DNA of 33,147 bases from IMG/VR virus record IMGVR_UViG_3300028889_000019, positions 1-33,147 of that record, one strand, 5' to 3'. Under the pieces are notes generated by a model. The model was not told where the DNA came from. It saw only the letters and a list, made by a program, of their open reading frames with translations, and made no database searches. This DNA comes from a virus. A program made the translations under genes and the position numbers. This document shows, in pieces, positions 1 to 6,099 of this stretch (its first letter is position 1; every line of letters starts with the position of its first letter).

Positions 1-59
1 CAACAAGTGAGTCTCAAGTCCCTGACCCGGTGGGTCAGGGACTTGAGACTCACTTGTTG
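1..59. repeat. Perfect 28-bp inverted repeat at window edge
   Basis: Bases 1-28 are the exact reverse complement of bases 32-59, with a 3-base loop (29-31). The inner arm overlaps the last codons and the stop of the NTPase gene that ends at 50. A stem this long and perfect with so small a loop is far beyond an ordinary terminator. No T-tract can be assessed because the downstream side lies outside the window. It could be a strong bidirectional terminator, or a fold-back made during sequencing or assembly. Confidence 0.9.
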
Positions 60-547
60 TTCTCCCGAACAGTGTCGTAGTGGTTGGGGCCGAGCTCGCG
101 GTAAGTCGCGAGACAACGGGTAGCGATGGCGCCCATGTGGGAAGAAATGAATCCCGCGAGCAAGTAGAAGTTGTTCAGCGTGAGGGTGTAGCCGGTAGTG
201 GGGACTTCGATGATGCGCTCGGGGATCTTGAACCAGCGCTCGGCGAGGCCTGGACGGTTGTCCTCGATCAGCATGAAGCGGTCCATGTCTGGATCAGAGG
301 CGCCCGATCGTCTGACGGCCACGGGGAGACTGTCCTCCTCGCGGTGCATCTCGATCACGCGCTCCATGAGCGTCAGGATGGAGCTCTTCCCGCTTTTCTC
401 CGGACCGGTGATGACGAGCATCTTGGTTGGGCCTCCGGCGATGATCGCACCGATTGCCCATTCGATCTTCTTCCGATCCTCGTCTTCCAGAAGAACGCCG
501 AGAAGCTCGTTCCACGAACCAACAGCGCGGTCAGCGGGATTCATCAT
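50..547 (-). CDS. Small P-loop NTPase, phage hypothetical
   Basis: A 165-residue protein with a clear Walker A motif GPEKSGKS at residues 48-55 and a Walker B-like strand FMLIEDN at 91-97. This makes it a nucleotide-binding P-loop protein. The stretch after Walker B (IPERIIEVPTTGYTL) and the compact size recall the ATPase core of phage SF3/D5-like proteins, but no primase or DNA-binding domain is present, so helicase activity is not claimed. The start is a double ATG (542-547) with GGAGGAG seven bases upstream. It overlaps the preceding small gene by 17 bases, which suggests translational coupling. The gene ends inside the inverted repeat at the window edge. Confidence 0.75.
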   Translation of the reverse strand: MMNPADRAVGSWNELLGVLLEDEDRKKIEWAIGAIIAGGPTKMLVITGPEKSGKSSILTLMERVIEMHREEDSLPVAVRRSGASDPDMDRFMLIEDNRPGLAERWFKIPERIIEVPTTGYTLTLNNFYLLAGFISSHMGAIATRCLATYRELGPNHYDTVRENNK

Positions 548-725
548 TACGCTTCTCCTCCATCTTCCGGTGCAGGTTGTCGCCGAGAGCGACGAGTCGG
601 ACGTTGATGGCGTTGAGCCCGTCGATCACTTTTTCGTGAACGATCGGAGGGACGTATTTGTCCACCAACGTAAGAACGGGCCGGGCTACGGCTACACCGC
701 AGACGAACCCGATCGCGAACCGCAT
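531..725 (-). CDS. Small membrane-anchored protein
   Basis: A 64-residue protein starting MRFAIGFVCGVAVARPVLTL: one N-terminal hydrophobic helix, then a charged, helical C-terminus (HRKMEEKRNDESR). The start is chosen because its ATG shares one base with the stop of the upstream gene (TGATG at 723-727). The longer open frame running to 833 is inside that neighbour. Family not recognised. It is probably translated together with its two neighbours, the 130-residue protein upstream and the P-loop NTPase downstream. Confidence 0.65.
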   Translation of the reverse strand: MRFAIGFVCGVAVARPVLTLVDKYVPPIVHEKVIDGLNAINVRLVALGDNLHRKMEEKRNDESR

Positions 726-1117
726 CAGAGCTTCCCCTCTGTTTTCAACTTCGCTATTCGACGAGGCATGGATATGGTGGTTCTGTCCACGTTCAAGCGA
801 ATCGTCATGACATCGAGCTTGCCATGAATCCACGCTTTCCCGTGATCGAATCCTTCAGCCCAGACCCCGAAGTCGATGTATCCGTCACCCTCGCCAGAAT
901 GGTCTCGGATCCACCCGGCCTGACCGCCCTTGATCGTGCGTTCAAAACCGAGTAGTTCCAGAGCCTCGTTTGCCGAAACGTATCCCTTGACCTGAAGTCG
1001 ATGGTTGAGAACATCCTGAACCCAGCTGATGTACAGCGGATTCTGGATTCTCTGGTGTTCGTTCCAGCGAGGGTTGTGCTTGTCGAATACCCGAACGAAG
1101 GTCCAGGGCTTCTTCAT
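725..1117 (-). CDS. Phage hypothetical with Gly-Trp domain
   Basis: A 130-residue soluble protein. Residues 45-88 carry a pattern GYVSANEALELLGF, then GGQAGW, then YIDFGVW. The same pattern recurs at the C-termini of the proteins ending at 1262 and 4295, so a small shared alpha/beta domain is inferred. Here it is nearly stand-alone, preceded by about 40 polar residues. The start ATG (1115-1117) overlaps the stop of a 44-codon gene upstream (ATGA), and its own stop overlaps the next start, so it sits in the middle of a coupled four-gene run (1248 to 50). No enzyme motif seen. Confidence 0.75.
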   Translation of the reverse strand: MKKPWTFVRVFDKHNPRWNEHQRIQNPLYISWVQDVLNHRLQVKGYVSANEALELLGFERTIKGGQAGWIRDHSGEGDGYIDFGVWAEGFDHGKAWIHGKLDVMTIRLNVDRTTISMPRRIAKLKTEGKL

Positions 1118-1248
1118 ACTTTGCCCTTCCTCCGTAGACTGAAGAATATGGCGACTACCTGACTGTCAGGCATCTTGTCGACCTTAGCGGCCCAGGCTTT
1201 AGTGGGGTAAGCCTTTTTGATCATCTCCCTCTTGGATATGCCGGACAT
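1114..1248 (-). CDS. 44-residue hypothetical protein
   Basis: Read directly from the gap between larger genes. It begins MSGISKREMIKKAYPTKAWA and ends FFSLRRKGKV, a very basic helical protein. The stop overlaps the ATG of the next gene (ATGA), and it starts 14 bases after the stop of the gene before, which fills the gap neatly. The ribosome site at this ATG is weak. A second ATG eight codons in follows AGAGGGAG directly. Function unknown. The W-x2-KVDKM-x-D-x-QVxAI pattern looks like a conserved phage microprotein, but that is from memory and unverified. Confidence 0.6.
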   Translation of the reverse strand: MSGISKREMIKKAYPTKAWAAKVDKMPDSQVVAIFFSLRRKGKV

Positions 1249-1261
1249 GGCGGTGGGGCGC

Positions 1262-1963
1262 CTAGTAGGTCTGGATCTCTATGGGCTTCGGCATGACCAA
1301 TACGTACTCGCCAGTCGTCAGCTGACGAGCGCCGGCACCCCTGAGATTGTTCCAGCCCCAGCCCTCGTCCGTCTGGTTCGGCTGAATGCCCACGCAGACG
1401 TAGAGGTCCCCAACGGTGCAGTGCCCGACACTCTGAATGACCTCGGTGAGCTCGCCGATGACCGCGTTGCAGTCCTCACGGGTCGGAAGGACGATGTCCT
1501 CCAGAACGTTCGATCGGCGAAGAATCCGAGGCTCCGCCTGAGTGCTCCGGGTGATCGTGGAGGAAGACCTAGAAATCTGGTTGTAGTTGATCAGCGGTGG
1601 GCGGTTGCCGCCGATGACCGTGGTGGTCCTTCCGGTCTTGTGATCCGGCGCAGGACCTCCGTGGATCGCCTCTTGGATGCCCTGGGCGATACCGTTCAGA
1701 GCCTGCGTGATGATCGTATCCAGAGTGTCCTTGGCCTTGGGGATCAGGACCTTCTGGACAAGGAACTCGGCATAGCCGGCGCCGTCGGTGATGAACATGG
1801 ACTTGAAACGTTCACCGATCGGCTTCTTCTTCGTGCTGACCTTGCCCGTGACCACACGGTCGGCCGACTTCTTCGGAGCGGCAGCCTCAGTCTTGGCTTC
1901 CTCCGGCTTGTCGGTGGGCTTGTGCATACGTGCCGAATTGCTGTTGCCGGGGAAATTCTCCAT
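1262..1963 (-). CDS. Conserved phage hypothetical with Gly-Trp domain
   Basis: A 233-residue protein. The N-terminus (1-50) is Lys/Glu/Ala rich and probably disordered. Residues 55-105 are helical (MFITDGAGYAEFLVQKVLIP). A low-complexity Ser/Thr/Arg linker follows, and residues 160-226 form a folded end with TVGDLY, VGIQPNQ and GWGWNNL, the Gly-Trp pattern shared with two other genes here. The start at 1963 is preferred over an ATG at 1993, because that one lies inside the hairpin upstream and lacks a ribosome site. AGGG precedes 1963. The order helical segment, linker, Gly-Trp domain looks like a family seen in gut phages, but its role is unknown. It has no start-associated element of its own. 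Confidence 0.75.
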   Translation of the reverse strand: MENFPGNSNSARMHKPTDKPEEAKTEAAAPKKSADRVVTGKVSTKKKPIGERFKSMFITDGAGYAEFLVQKVLIPKAKDTLDTIITQALNGIAQGIQEAIHGGPAPDHKTGRTTTVIGGNRPPLINYNQISRSSSTITRSTQAEPRILRRSNVLEDIVLPTREDCNAVIGELTEVIQSVGHCTVGDLYVCVGIQPNQTDEGWGWNNLRGAGARQLTTGEYVLVMPKPIEIQTY

Positions 1964-1976
1964 GGCTGCCCTATCT

Positions 1977-2003
1977 GAAAACCCAAACCCCATGTAGGGG
2001 TTT
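1977..2003 (-). terminator. TACAT-loop hairpin terminator T1
   Basis: On the minus strand AAACCCC pairs with GGGGTTT around the loop TACAT, followed by GGGTTTTC. It lies 20 bases after the stop of the small membrane gene ending at 2024 and just before the ribosome site of the gene starting at 1963. It is one of eight hairpins of this design (T1-T8). Confidence 0.65.
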
Positions 2004-2023
2004 AGGAGGTGAGTGATTTACGT

Positions 2024-2182
2024 TTACAGCTTCGGCTGCTTGGCTTCCTCGATCTTCGCGTCATAGTGCTCGCCGATGAGTTCGTCAGCCTGCTTTCCAA
2101 GCTTGTAGGTGGCTCCGAGAAGCGTGGAAATGGCGACGGCGACAACGGTCTGGGCAATCTTCTTAGCGATACGGGGGTTCAC
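2024..2182 (-). CDS. Small single-helix membrane protein (GTG start)
   Basis: A 52-residue protein from GTG at 2182: MNPRIAKKIAQTVVAVAI, then a hydrophobic helix and an acidic/basic tail ending KIEEAKQPKL. The start is chosen because a start-associated element with AAAGGA sits directly before it, as for nine other genes here. The reading frame stays open upstream through the element to an ATG at 2380, so a 118-residue form is possible. Its extra N-terminus (DFYYTESAPNGDRVHIFQLA) looks protein-like. Both forms may be made. Function unknown; likely in the host membrane. Confidence 0.65.
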   Translation of the reverse strand: MNPRIAKKIAQTVVAVAISTLLGATYKLGKQADELIGEHYDAKIEEAKQPKL

Positions 2183-2188
2183 AGCGAA

Positions 2189-2231
2189 TCCTTTCGTAGG
2201 GGTCTCACTATAACCCCTGTAAACTTTGCGA
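2189..2231 (-). promoter_or_regulatory. Start-associated element 1
   Basis: On the minus strand: TCGCA, TTTACA, GGGGT, TATAGT, GAGACCCCTAC, GAAAGGA, then the GTG start 26 bases after GTGAGACC. It fits the consensus of the ten-copy family and is the only copy inside a longer in-frame reading frame (2024-2380). Confidence 0.85.
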
Positions 2232-2339
2232 TGCATGAGAATGCACTGGTGACCGGCCAGTTGGAAGATATGGACTCGATCACCATTCGGCGCGGATTCG
2301 GTGTAATAGAAGTCCTCTGGGTCCACCGTAATTACCCCG

Positions 2340-2558
2340 TCATTCTGGGCTGCATTCGTCGACCCACTCGGTCCATTCATCGATGGATATGGGTTCGCCT
2401 TCTCCTGCTACCCAGACCGTATGAACGACGAGCGGGTTCCGCATGATGTAGTCCATGATCTGATCCTCGGTCCCTTCGAACAGAGGATTCAGATCACGGT
2501 CCAGGATGGTTCCGTCGACGTGAGCCTTCGGATCACCCAATGCGCATTTGGCGCACAT
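2340..2558 (-). CDS. 72-residue acidic hypothetical
   Basis: Begins MCAKCALGDPKAHVDGTIL and ends EWVDECSPE. There is one CxxC pair at the N-terminus and a late Cys, too few for a confident zinc finger. The ATG at 2556-2558 overlaps the stop of the NlpC/P60 gene by one base (TGATG), so it is translationally coupled to that gene. The 108 bases between this stop and element 1 hold no separate start I can defend, only the upstream extension of the next reading frame. Function unknown. Confidence 0.65.
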   Translation of the reverse strand: MCAKCALGDPKAHVDGTILDRDLNPLFEGTEDQIMDYIMRNPLVVHTVWVAGEGEPISIDEWTEWVDECSPE

Positions 2559-3034
2559 CAATATCGTCCGTAAACGGCCGTGGGCGAGCCCGCCGTGTAC
2601 TCCTTGATTGGAGCCTCGACGACCTTCCGGCCACGATACGAGCCGGTGTTCGCGTTGAGCATGTACCCAACTCCGTTCCTGACGCCGGTGAAGATACCCG
2701 CGTGGTAGACACGCCCCCGGCTGTCGCGGATGAAGATCAGATCCCCAGCCCTCCGAGAACTGGGGGAGACCTTCTGCGACTTGTTGTACTGGTCCTGAGC
2801 AACGCGGGGCAGCGTCTTGCCGTGCTGCCTGTACGCCCAGTAGACCAAACCGGAGCAGTCGTAACCCCGGCTGTAGCCGCCTTCGGCTCCGTAGACGTAC
2901 CGAGCGCCCTTCTGGGTCTTGGCGCTGGCCATGGCGGAGCTCCGGAGAGTTGCGGCCTCCGCGCTGGGTATGGATAAGGCGAAGATACCCAAGGCCAGAG
3001 CGAATATGACGACGATTCTCTTGCTACTGTTCAT
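2558..3034 (-). CDS. Secreted NlpC/P60 family endopeptidase
   Basis: A 158-residue protein. Residues 1-27 form a signal peptide (basic MNSSKR, hydrophobic IVVIFALALGIFAL, then SIPSAEA before the likely cleavage site). The rest is an NlpC/P60 domain: the nucleophile is in YDCSGL (C60), the histidine in VYHAGIFTG (H111), and an Asn near 127-129 can supply the third polar residue. The family cleaves peptide bonds in peptidoglycan stems. A signal peptide means host Sec export. The start at 3034 has GGGAAAG upstream. The longer frame to 3133 only reads through a hairpin. It sits far from the holin group, so a role in wall access or superinfection control is as possible as lysis. Confidence 0.88.
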   Translation of the reverse strand: MNSSKRIVVIFALALGIFALSIPSAEAATLRSSAMASAKTQKGARYVYGAEGGYSRGYDCSGLVYWAYRQHGKTLPRVAQDQYNKSQKVSPSSRRAGDLIFIRDSRGRVYHAGIFTGVRNGVGYMLNANTGSYRGRKVVEAPIKEYTAGSPTAVYGRY

Positions 3035-3059
3035 GGTGCTTTCCCATCCCTCAAAGGGT

Positions 3060-3133
3060 GTGACGACCGGGGCGGTGACTACAGTCGCGGGTGAGACCCC
3101 TACTTGACTGCCATCTACCACCCCGGTCGCCAC
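3060..3133 (-). promoter_or_regulatory. Long imperfect hairpin before NlpC/P60 gene
   Basis: Bases 3060-3076 pair with 3117-3133 as a 17-bp RNA stem with two G-U pairs. An internal mismatch follows, then five more pairs (CAGTC with GACTG) around a 19-base loop. The loop carries TGAGACCCCTAC, the core of the start-associated element, on the opposite (plus) strand. The hairpin ends 25 bases before the ATG, so it would sit in the 5' leader. Confidence 0.55.
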
Positions 3134-3135
3134 GT

Positions 3136-3252
3136 TCAGAAGAGGAGTGCCTTAACTCCCCAGGCGATGAAATATCCGCTCAACACGAGGGTCGAGATGA
3201 TACCCATCTGGATGAAGAAGATCTTCAGCTTTGCAAGCTCTTCTTCGGTCAC
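3136..3252 (-). CDS. 38-residue membrane microprotein (GTG start)
   Basis: Read from the intergenic DNA. It begins MTEEELAKLKIFFIQMGIIS and continues as a hydrophobic helix ending WGVKALLF. The start GTG (3250-3252) overlaps the stop TGA of the upstream gene (GTGA), a typical coupled start. A short acidic N-terminus plus one membrane span fits a membrane microprotein. The stop lies three bases before the long hairpin at 3060-3133. Function unknown. Confidence 0.6.
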   Translation of the reverse strand: MTEEELAKLKIFFIQMGIISTLVLSGYFIAWGVKALLF

Positions 3253-3779
3253 GCAGTCTTGCCGAGCTTCCGGCTGCGCCGCTGGTACGCGATCATGAAG
3301 TGCTGCTGGGACATCTTCTTCGTGTCCGTGCCGGCGATCCGGTCGAAGTCCTCGTCGGACATCTCCAGGAGTTGCTGCTCGGTGAACTCCTGGTTCGTCT
3401 CCTCCTTGATCTTCTGCTGGATGTTCTCCGGCAGGATGCTGGTGAAGAACGCCGCGCCGATGTCGTCAGAGCTGCAGACCTCGCTGAAGATCGCGTTGTA
3501 CGCACCGCCGTACTTGAACTCGCGTAGGGTCGCCTCGTCCTTGACGAAGAGCTTCCCGATACGCTTGCCCGCCGACCTCCACATGAGTTCGCGCCACAGT
3601 TCGAGCAGTGCCCGGCTGTCGTGGTCCTCCATGATCTGCATGAGGTACTGGGCGGGGTTCGGGAGATGTGCGATCTCCATGTCGACCACGTCGGACGGCT
3701 CGAGCCCGAACCACCACTCCTCGGTGACCTCTTCACCATCGATGTTGGTGAAGGTTATCTCCTTCTTGATTACCGCCAT
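3249..3779 (-). CDS. Possible tail-assembly-chaperone-like protein
   Basis: A 176-residue soluble acidic protein beginning MAVIKKEITFTNIDGEEVTE, then EWWFGLEPSDVVDMEI. It is helical through the middle, with EQQLLEMSDEDFDRIAG near the end and a basic C-terminus (YQRRSRKLGKTA). The opening beta-strands followed by helices resemble tail assembly chaperone proteins of Gram-positive phages. The call is tentative because a chaperone candidate also exists at 23203 in the normal tail position. Codons are strongly C/G-ending, like the capsid gene, which suggests high expression. AGAGGG precedes the ATG. Confidence 0.6.
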   Translation of the reverse strand: MAVIKKEITFTNIDGEEVTEEWWFGLEPSDVVDMEIAHLPNPAQYLMQIMEDHDSRALLELWRELMWRSAGKRIGKLFVKDEATLREFKYGGAYNAIFSEVCSSDDIGAAFFTSILPENIQQKIKEETNQEFTEQQLLEMSDEDFDRIAGTDTKKMSQQHFMIAYQRRSRKLGKTA

Positions 3780-3820
3780 GGGAATATCCCTCTGTTCTTT
3801 CTGGTCTCAGACGCCTGGGA

Positions 3821-4186
3821 TCAGGCGGCGGTCTCGTCGGCCGCGGCGTCCTCGGGCTCCGCCTCGACGGTGAGCTCCATGACCTCCTCGACCTTCTCAC
3901 GGGTCAGACGGGCGACGGTGACGCCGGCAGCCACGGCCCCCACGGCGACGCCGTAGAAGAACTCCCGGTGGCCCTTGGCCTTCTCGGTCAGAGCCGCCAG
4001 ACGGTCCTTGACGGTCTTCTTGGTGGTGTCGGCCTGGTCGGCGCCGTCGGTGGTCTCCGTCCCGCTGTCCGCCGCTTCGGCCTGCTGGGGAACGGTGGGC
4101 TTGTCGGTCAGACCGGCCTGCTCGACGACCTCCTCGAGGGGGGACTTCTTCTCGGCGGCAGCGGCGGTGCTCTTGGCGTTGGACAT
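3821..4186 (-). CDS. Single-helix membrane protein, acidic flanks
   Basis: A 121-residue protein: an Ala/Glu/Thr-rich, probably disordered N-terminal 75 residues, one membrane helix (FFYGVAVGAVAAGVTVARL), then an acidic Ala/Glu/Asp tail. It shares this design with the 89-residue protein starting at 6369, though the sequences are only loosely alike. GAAAGG precedes the ATG, with no start-associated element. Codons are strongly biased to C/G endings, so it is probably abundant. A small GCCTG/CAGGC hairpin overlaps the stop. Function unknown. Confidence 0.75.
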   Translation of the reverse strand: MSNAKSTAAAAEKKSPLEEVVEQAGLTDKPTVPQQAEAADSGTETTDGADQADTTKKTVKDRLAALTEKAKGHREFFYGVAVGAVAAGVTVARLTREKVEEVMELTVEAEPEDAAADETAA

Positions 4187-4294
4187 TATCTTGTGTGGCC
4201 TTTCTTAGTTTTCCCCGAACACTTCGTCCAGGTGAGTTGTGCGGTAGTGAAAAGCGGCCCGCCAATATGGGTTATCGGCAGGGTCCGCAGCTCT

Positions 4295-5131
4295 TCAACC
4301 GGTGGCGTTCCAGTAACGCGGGATCGGCGGGGGCATGAACTCGATCGAGAAGCACGGCCGGTCGTCCGTAGTCACCGTGGTGGTGACCTTCAGCTCGAAC
4401 TGTCGGTCCGTGTTCCAGCCGATGTCGTCCGAGCCGGTAGTGTGCTGGAGGCCGAGCTTGTCCCAGACATCCGACAACGACGCGTAGCCGTTGTTCAGGA
4501 TCTCCCAGTTGATGTCGTTCTCGACCTTGCGCAGGGCCTGCATGTTGGTGTCGAAGTATCGACCGGAGAAGGAGTCCCGGCAGGGAACGTTGCCCTCGGT
4601 GATGATGATGAGCTCGTTCTTGCCCGGAGGGTTCTCAGTGACCCGGTCCTGGTTGATCTCGTCCCGGATCGCCTGTTCCTTGTTCTTACCGACCTTCGCG
4701 AGCGTCTTGGCCCGATACTCGCCGTAGCTCTTCTCTACGACGGAATATGCGGACATCAGTGCCGCGTTCCGGCGCTCGTTGACATGGGCCGCGAAGATGA
4801 TCGCGCTGATGCCCACGGCCGCACTGATCGCCGCGGGGACGTAGCACTGCCAGGTGAGCTCGAACTTCTCCTGGTTGGTGAGCTCAGTCGACCCCTCGGT
4901 GACTTCTTCGGGCTCCTGGTACTTCGGGAGCTCGGCCACCGGGTTTTCTGCCAGGGCTTCAGCCTTCTTGGCCTCCTGAGCCTCGTCCAGGATTTCCTTG
5001 GCCCGGAAGGCACCCTTGGCGGCAAGATATGCCGTGGTAATGGTGCCAGTGACACCAATCGCGGACAGAATCGCCGGTGAGTTCTTAGCGGCGACCTTAC
5101 CCGCACGCTGGAAAAGCGCGCTGAGATCCAT
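4295..5131 (-). CDS. DUF6353-type phage membrane protein
   Basis: A 278-residue protein recognised as DUF6353-like from its layout. It has an N-terminal membrane helix (about 19-43, SPAILSAIGVTGTITTAYLA), a charged linker, and a second helix (about 97-116). A soluble C-terminal half includes CRDSFSGRYFDTNMQAL and, near the end, LNNGYASLSDVWDKLGL followed by DDIGW. That last block matches the Gly-Trp pattern of the proteins ending at 725 and 1262. ACAGGAGC precedes the ATG. The family occurs in phages and its role is not established. Placement in a cassette of small membrane proteins suggests a job at the host membrane. Codon use indicates good expression. Confidence 0.75.
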   Translation of the reverse strand: MDLSALFQRAGKVAAKNSPAILSAIGVTGTITTAYLAAKGAFRAKEILDEAQEAKKAEALAENPVAELPKYQEPEEVTEGSTELTNQEKFELTWQCYVPAAISAAVGISAIIFAAHVNERRNAALMSAYSVVEKSYGEYRAKTLAKVGKNKEQAIRDEINQDRVTENPPGKNELIIITEGNVPCRDSFSGRYFDTNMQALRKVENDINWEILNNGYASLSDVWDKLGLQHTTGSDDIGWNTDRQFELKVTTTVTTDDRPCFSIEFMPPPIPRYWNATG

Positions 5132-5191
5132 TGTGTTGCTCCTGTCTAGTCGCCAGCCGGCGATTCTGTTACGTCTGCGAGTGATGCGGTA

Positions 5192-5350
5192 CTACTGCTC
5201 GGACTTGGTCTCTTCCTCCGCCATGGCGGAAACGGGCTGACCAGTGAGCTTCTCGAGGATCGAGATATAGGCGATTCCACCCATCATGGCGCCGAGACCC
5301 ATGGCCACGGTACAACCGTAGAGCGTCGCGATCCTGTTGAGCTTGTTCAA
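5192..5350 (-). CDS. 52-residue membrane protein (TTG start)
   Basis: Read from the gap between larger genes. It begins MNKLNRIATLYGCTVAMGLG, continues as a glycine/alanine/methionine-rich helix, and ends SAMAEEETKSEQ. The TTG at 5348-5350 has AAGGA eight bases upstream, and no ATG or GTG precedes the hydrophobic segment in frame. The stop of the preceding gene lies 12 bases upstream. One membrane span with an acidic tail, like several neighbours. Function unknown. Confidence 0.65.
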   Translation of the reverse strand: MNKLNRIATLYGCTVAMGLGAMMGGIAYISILEKLTGQPVSAMAEEETKSEQ

Positions 5351-5362
5351 GTCGATCAGTCC

Positions 5363-6022
5363 TTACTTCGTGACCTTGATGGCCGGCTTCGGAGCCGCGG
5401 GGGCCGGTGCCTGAACGGTGGGGACCTTCGCCGGCTTGGTCTTGACCGTGGAAGGCGTCTTCGCCGCGGGCTTCGAGGTGCTGGGAGTCTTGACGGTGGC
5501 GGTAGGCTTCGAGGTGCTGGGAGTCTTGACGGTGGCGGTAGGCTTCGTCGTCGAATGCTCCGCCTCCTTCTCGAGGATGACCGTCTTCGTGTTGCCCATG
5601 ATGGTGAACTCGAAGGTGATCCGGCCGTCCTTGTATTCGAACGTCTTCGTCTTGTCCTGGGAGCCGAGGAGCGACCGCTCCATCGCGTCCGAGTCGCCGA
5701 TGGACGTCGTCTTGAACGACTTCGCCGTGCTCTTGTCCCCGGGGAACGTGCCGAGCCAGTAGATGCTGGAATCGCCGTCGCGGGACTCGGCGTTGATCTG
5801 GATGGCGCCAGCTGTGATCTGGGCCTCCATCTCCATGCCGTTGAAGATCTCGGTGTTGGTCTGATCCCACTCACCGACGAAGCTTTCCGGAACCGACGGT
5901 CCCCCCGCCGAACCGTTCAGAGCGCTGACGGAGACGGCGAACCCGATGGCGGTGGTGAGTACTGCGGCGCCAATCAGTGGGTACGTGACCTTACGTCTGC
6001 GCTTGATGGTGTGGTTGTTCAT
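5363..6022 (-). CDS. Anchored lipocalin-like protein with Pro/Lys tail
   Basis: A 219-residue protein. The N-terminus is basic (MNNHTIKRRRKVTYP) followed by a hydrophobic segment (LIGAAVLTTAIGFAVSVSAL), an uncleaved anchor or signal peptide. Residues about 45-150 look like an all-beta domain (FVGEWDQTNTEIF, IYWLGTFPG, TFEFTIMGNTKTVILE), reminiscent of lipocalin-like folds. The tail is repetitive: TVKTPSTSKPTA twice, then Ala/Pro/Lys-rich, as in wall-spanning linkers. The start at 6022 has AGGAGGGG upstream. A surface or periplasm-like location is likely. The ligand is unknown and the fold assignment is tentative. Confidence 0.7.
   Translation of the reverse strand: MNNHTIKRRRKVTYPLIGAAVLTTAIGFAVSVSALNGSAGGPSVPESFVGEWDQTNTEIFNGMEMEAQITAGAIQINAESRDGDSSIYWLGTFPGDKSTAKSFKTTSIGDSDAMERSLLGSQDKTKTFEYKDGRITFEFTIMGNTKTVILEKEAEHSTTKPTATVKTPSTSKPTATVKTPSTSKPAAKTPSTVKTKPAKVPTVQAPAPAAPKPAIKVTK
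5469..5540 (-). repeat. 36-bp perfect tandem duplication in coding tail
   Basis: Two identical 36-base units (5469-5504 and 5505-5540), with the start of a third at 5541. They encode two 12-residue repeats of the TVKTPSTSKPTA type in the linker of the anchored protein. The exact DNA identity points to a recent duplication by slippage. Confidence 0.9.
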
Positions 6023-6046
6023 TTTGGTCCCCTCCTGTGCAAAATG

Positions 6047-6075
6047 AAAACCCAAACCCCTTGTAGGGGGTCTGG
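6047..6075 (-). terminator. TACAA-loop hairpin terminator T2
   Basis: Minus strand: ACCCCCTACAAGGGGT followed by TTGGGTTTTC. It lies 25 bases after the stop at 6100 and before the ribosome site of the gene starting at 6022. Same design as T1. Confidence 0.65.
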
Positions 6076-6099
6076 GCCTGATTCCGGTTGATGGTTCGG

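Noticed and set aside
1964-1993. Earlier ATG at 1993 for the gene ending at 1262
   Set aside because: It lies in the loop and arm of hairpin T1 and lacks a ribosome site; the ATG at 1963 has one.
5169-5870. Minus-strand 233-codon frame rich in His, Arg and Gly
   Set aside because: Out-of-frame shadow of the anchored lipocalin-like gene and the 52-residue gene, both of which have better composition and ribosome sites.
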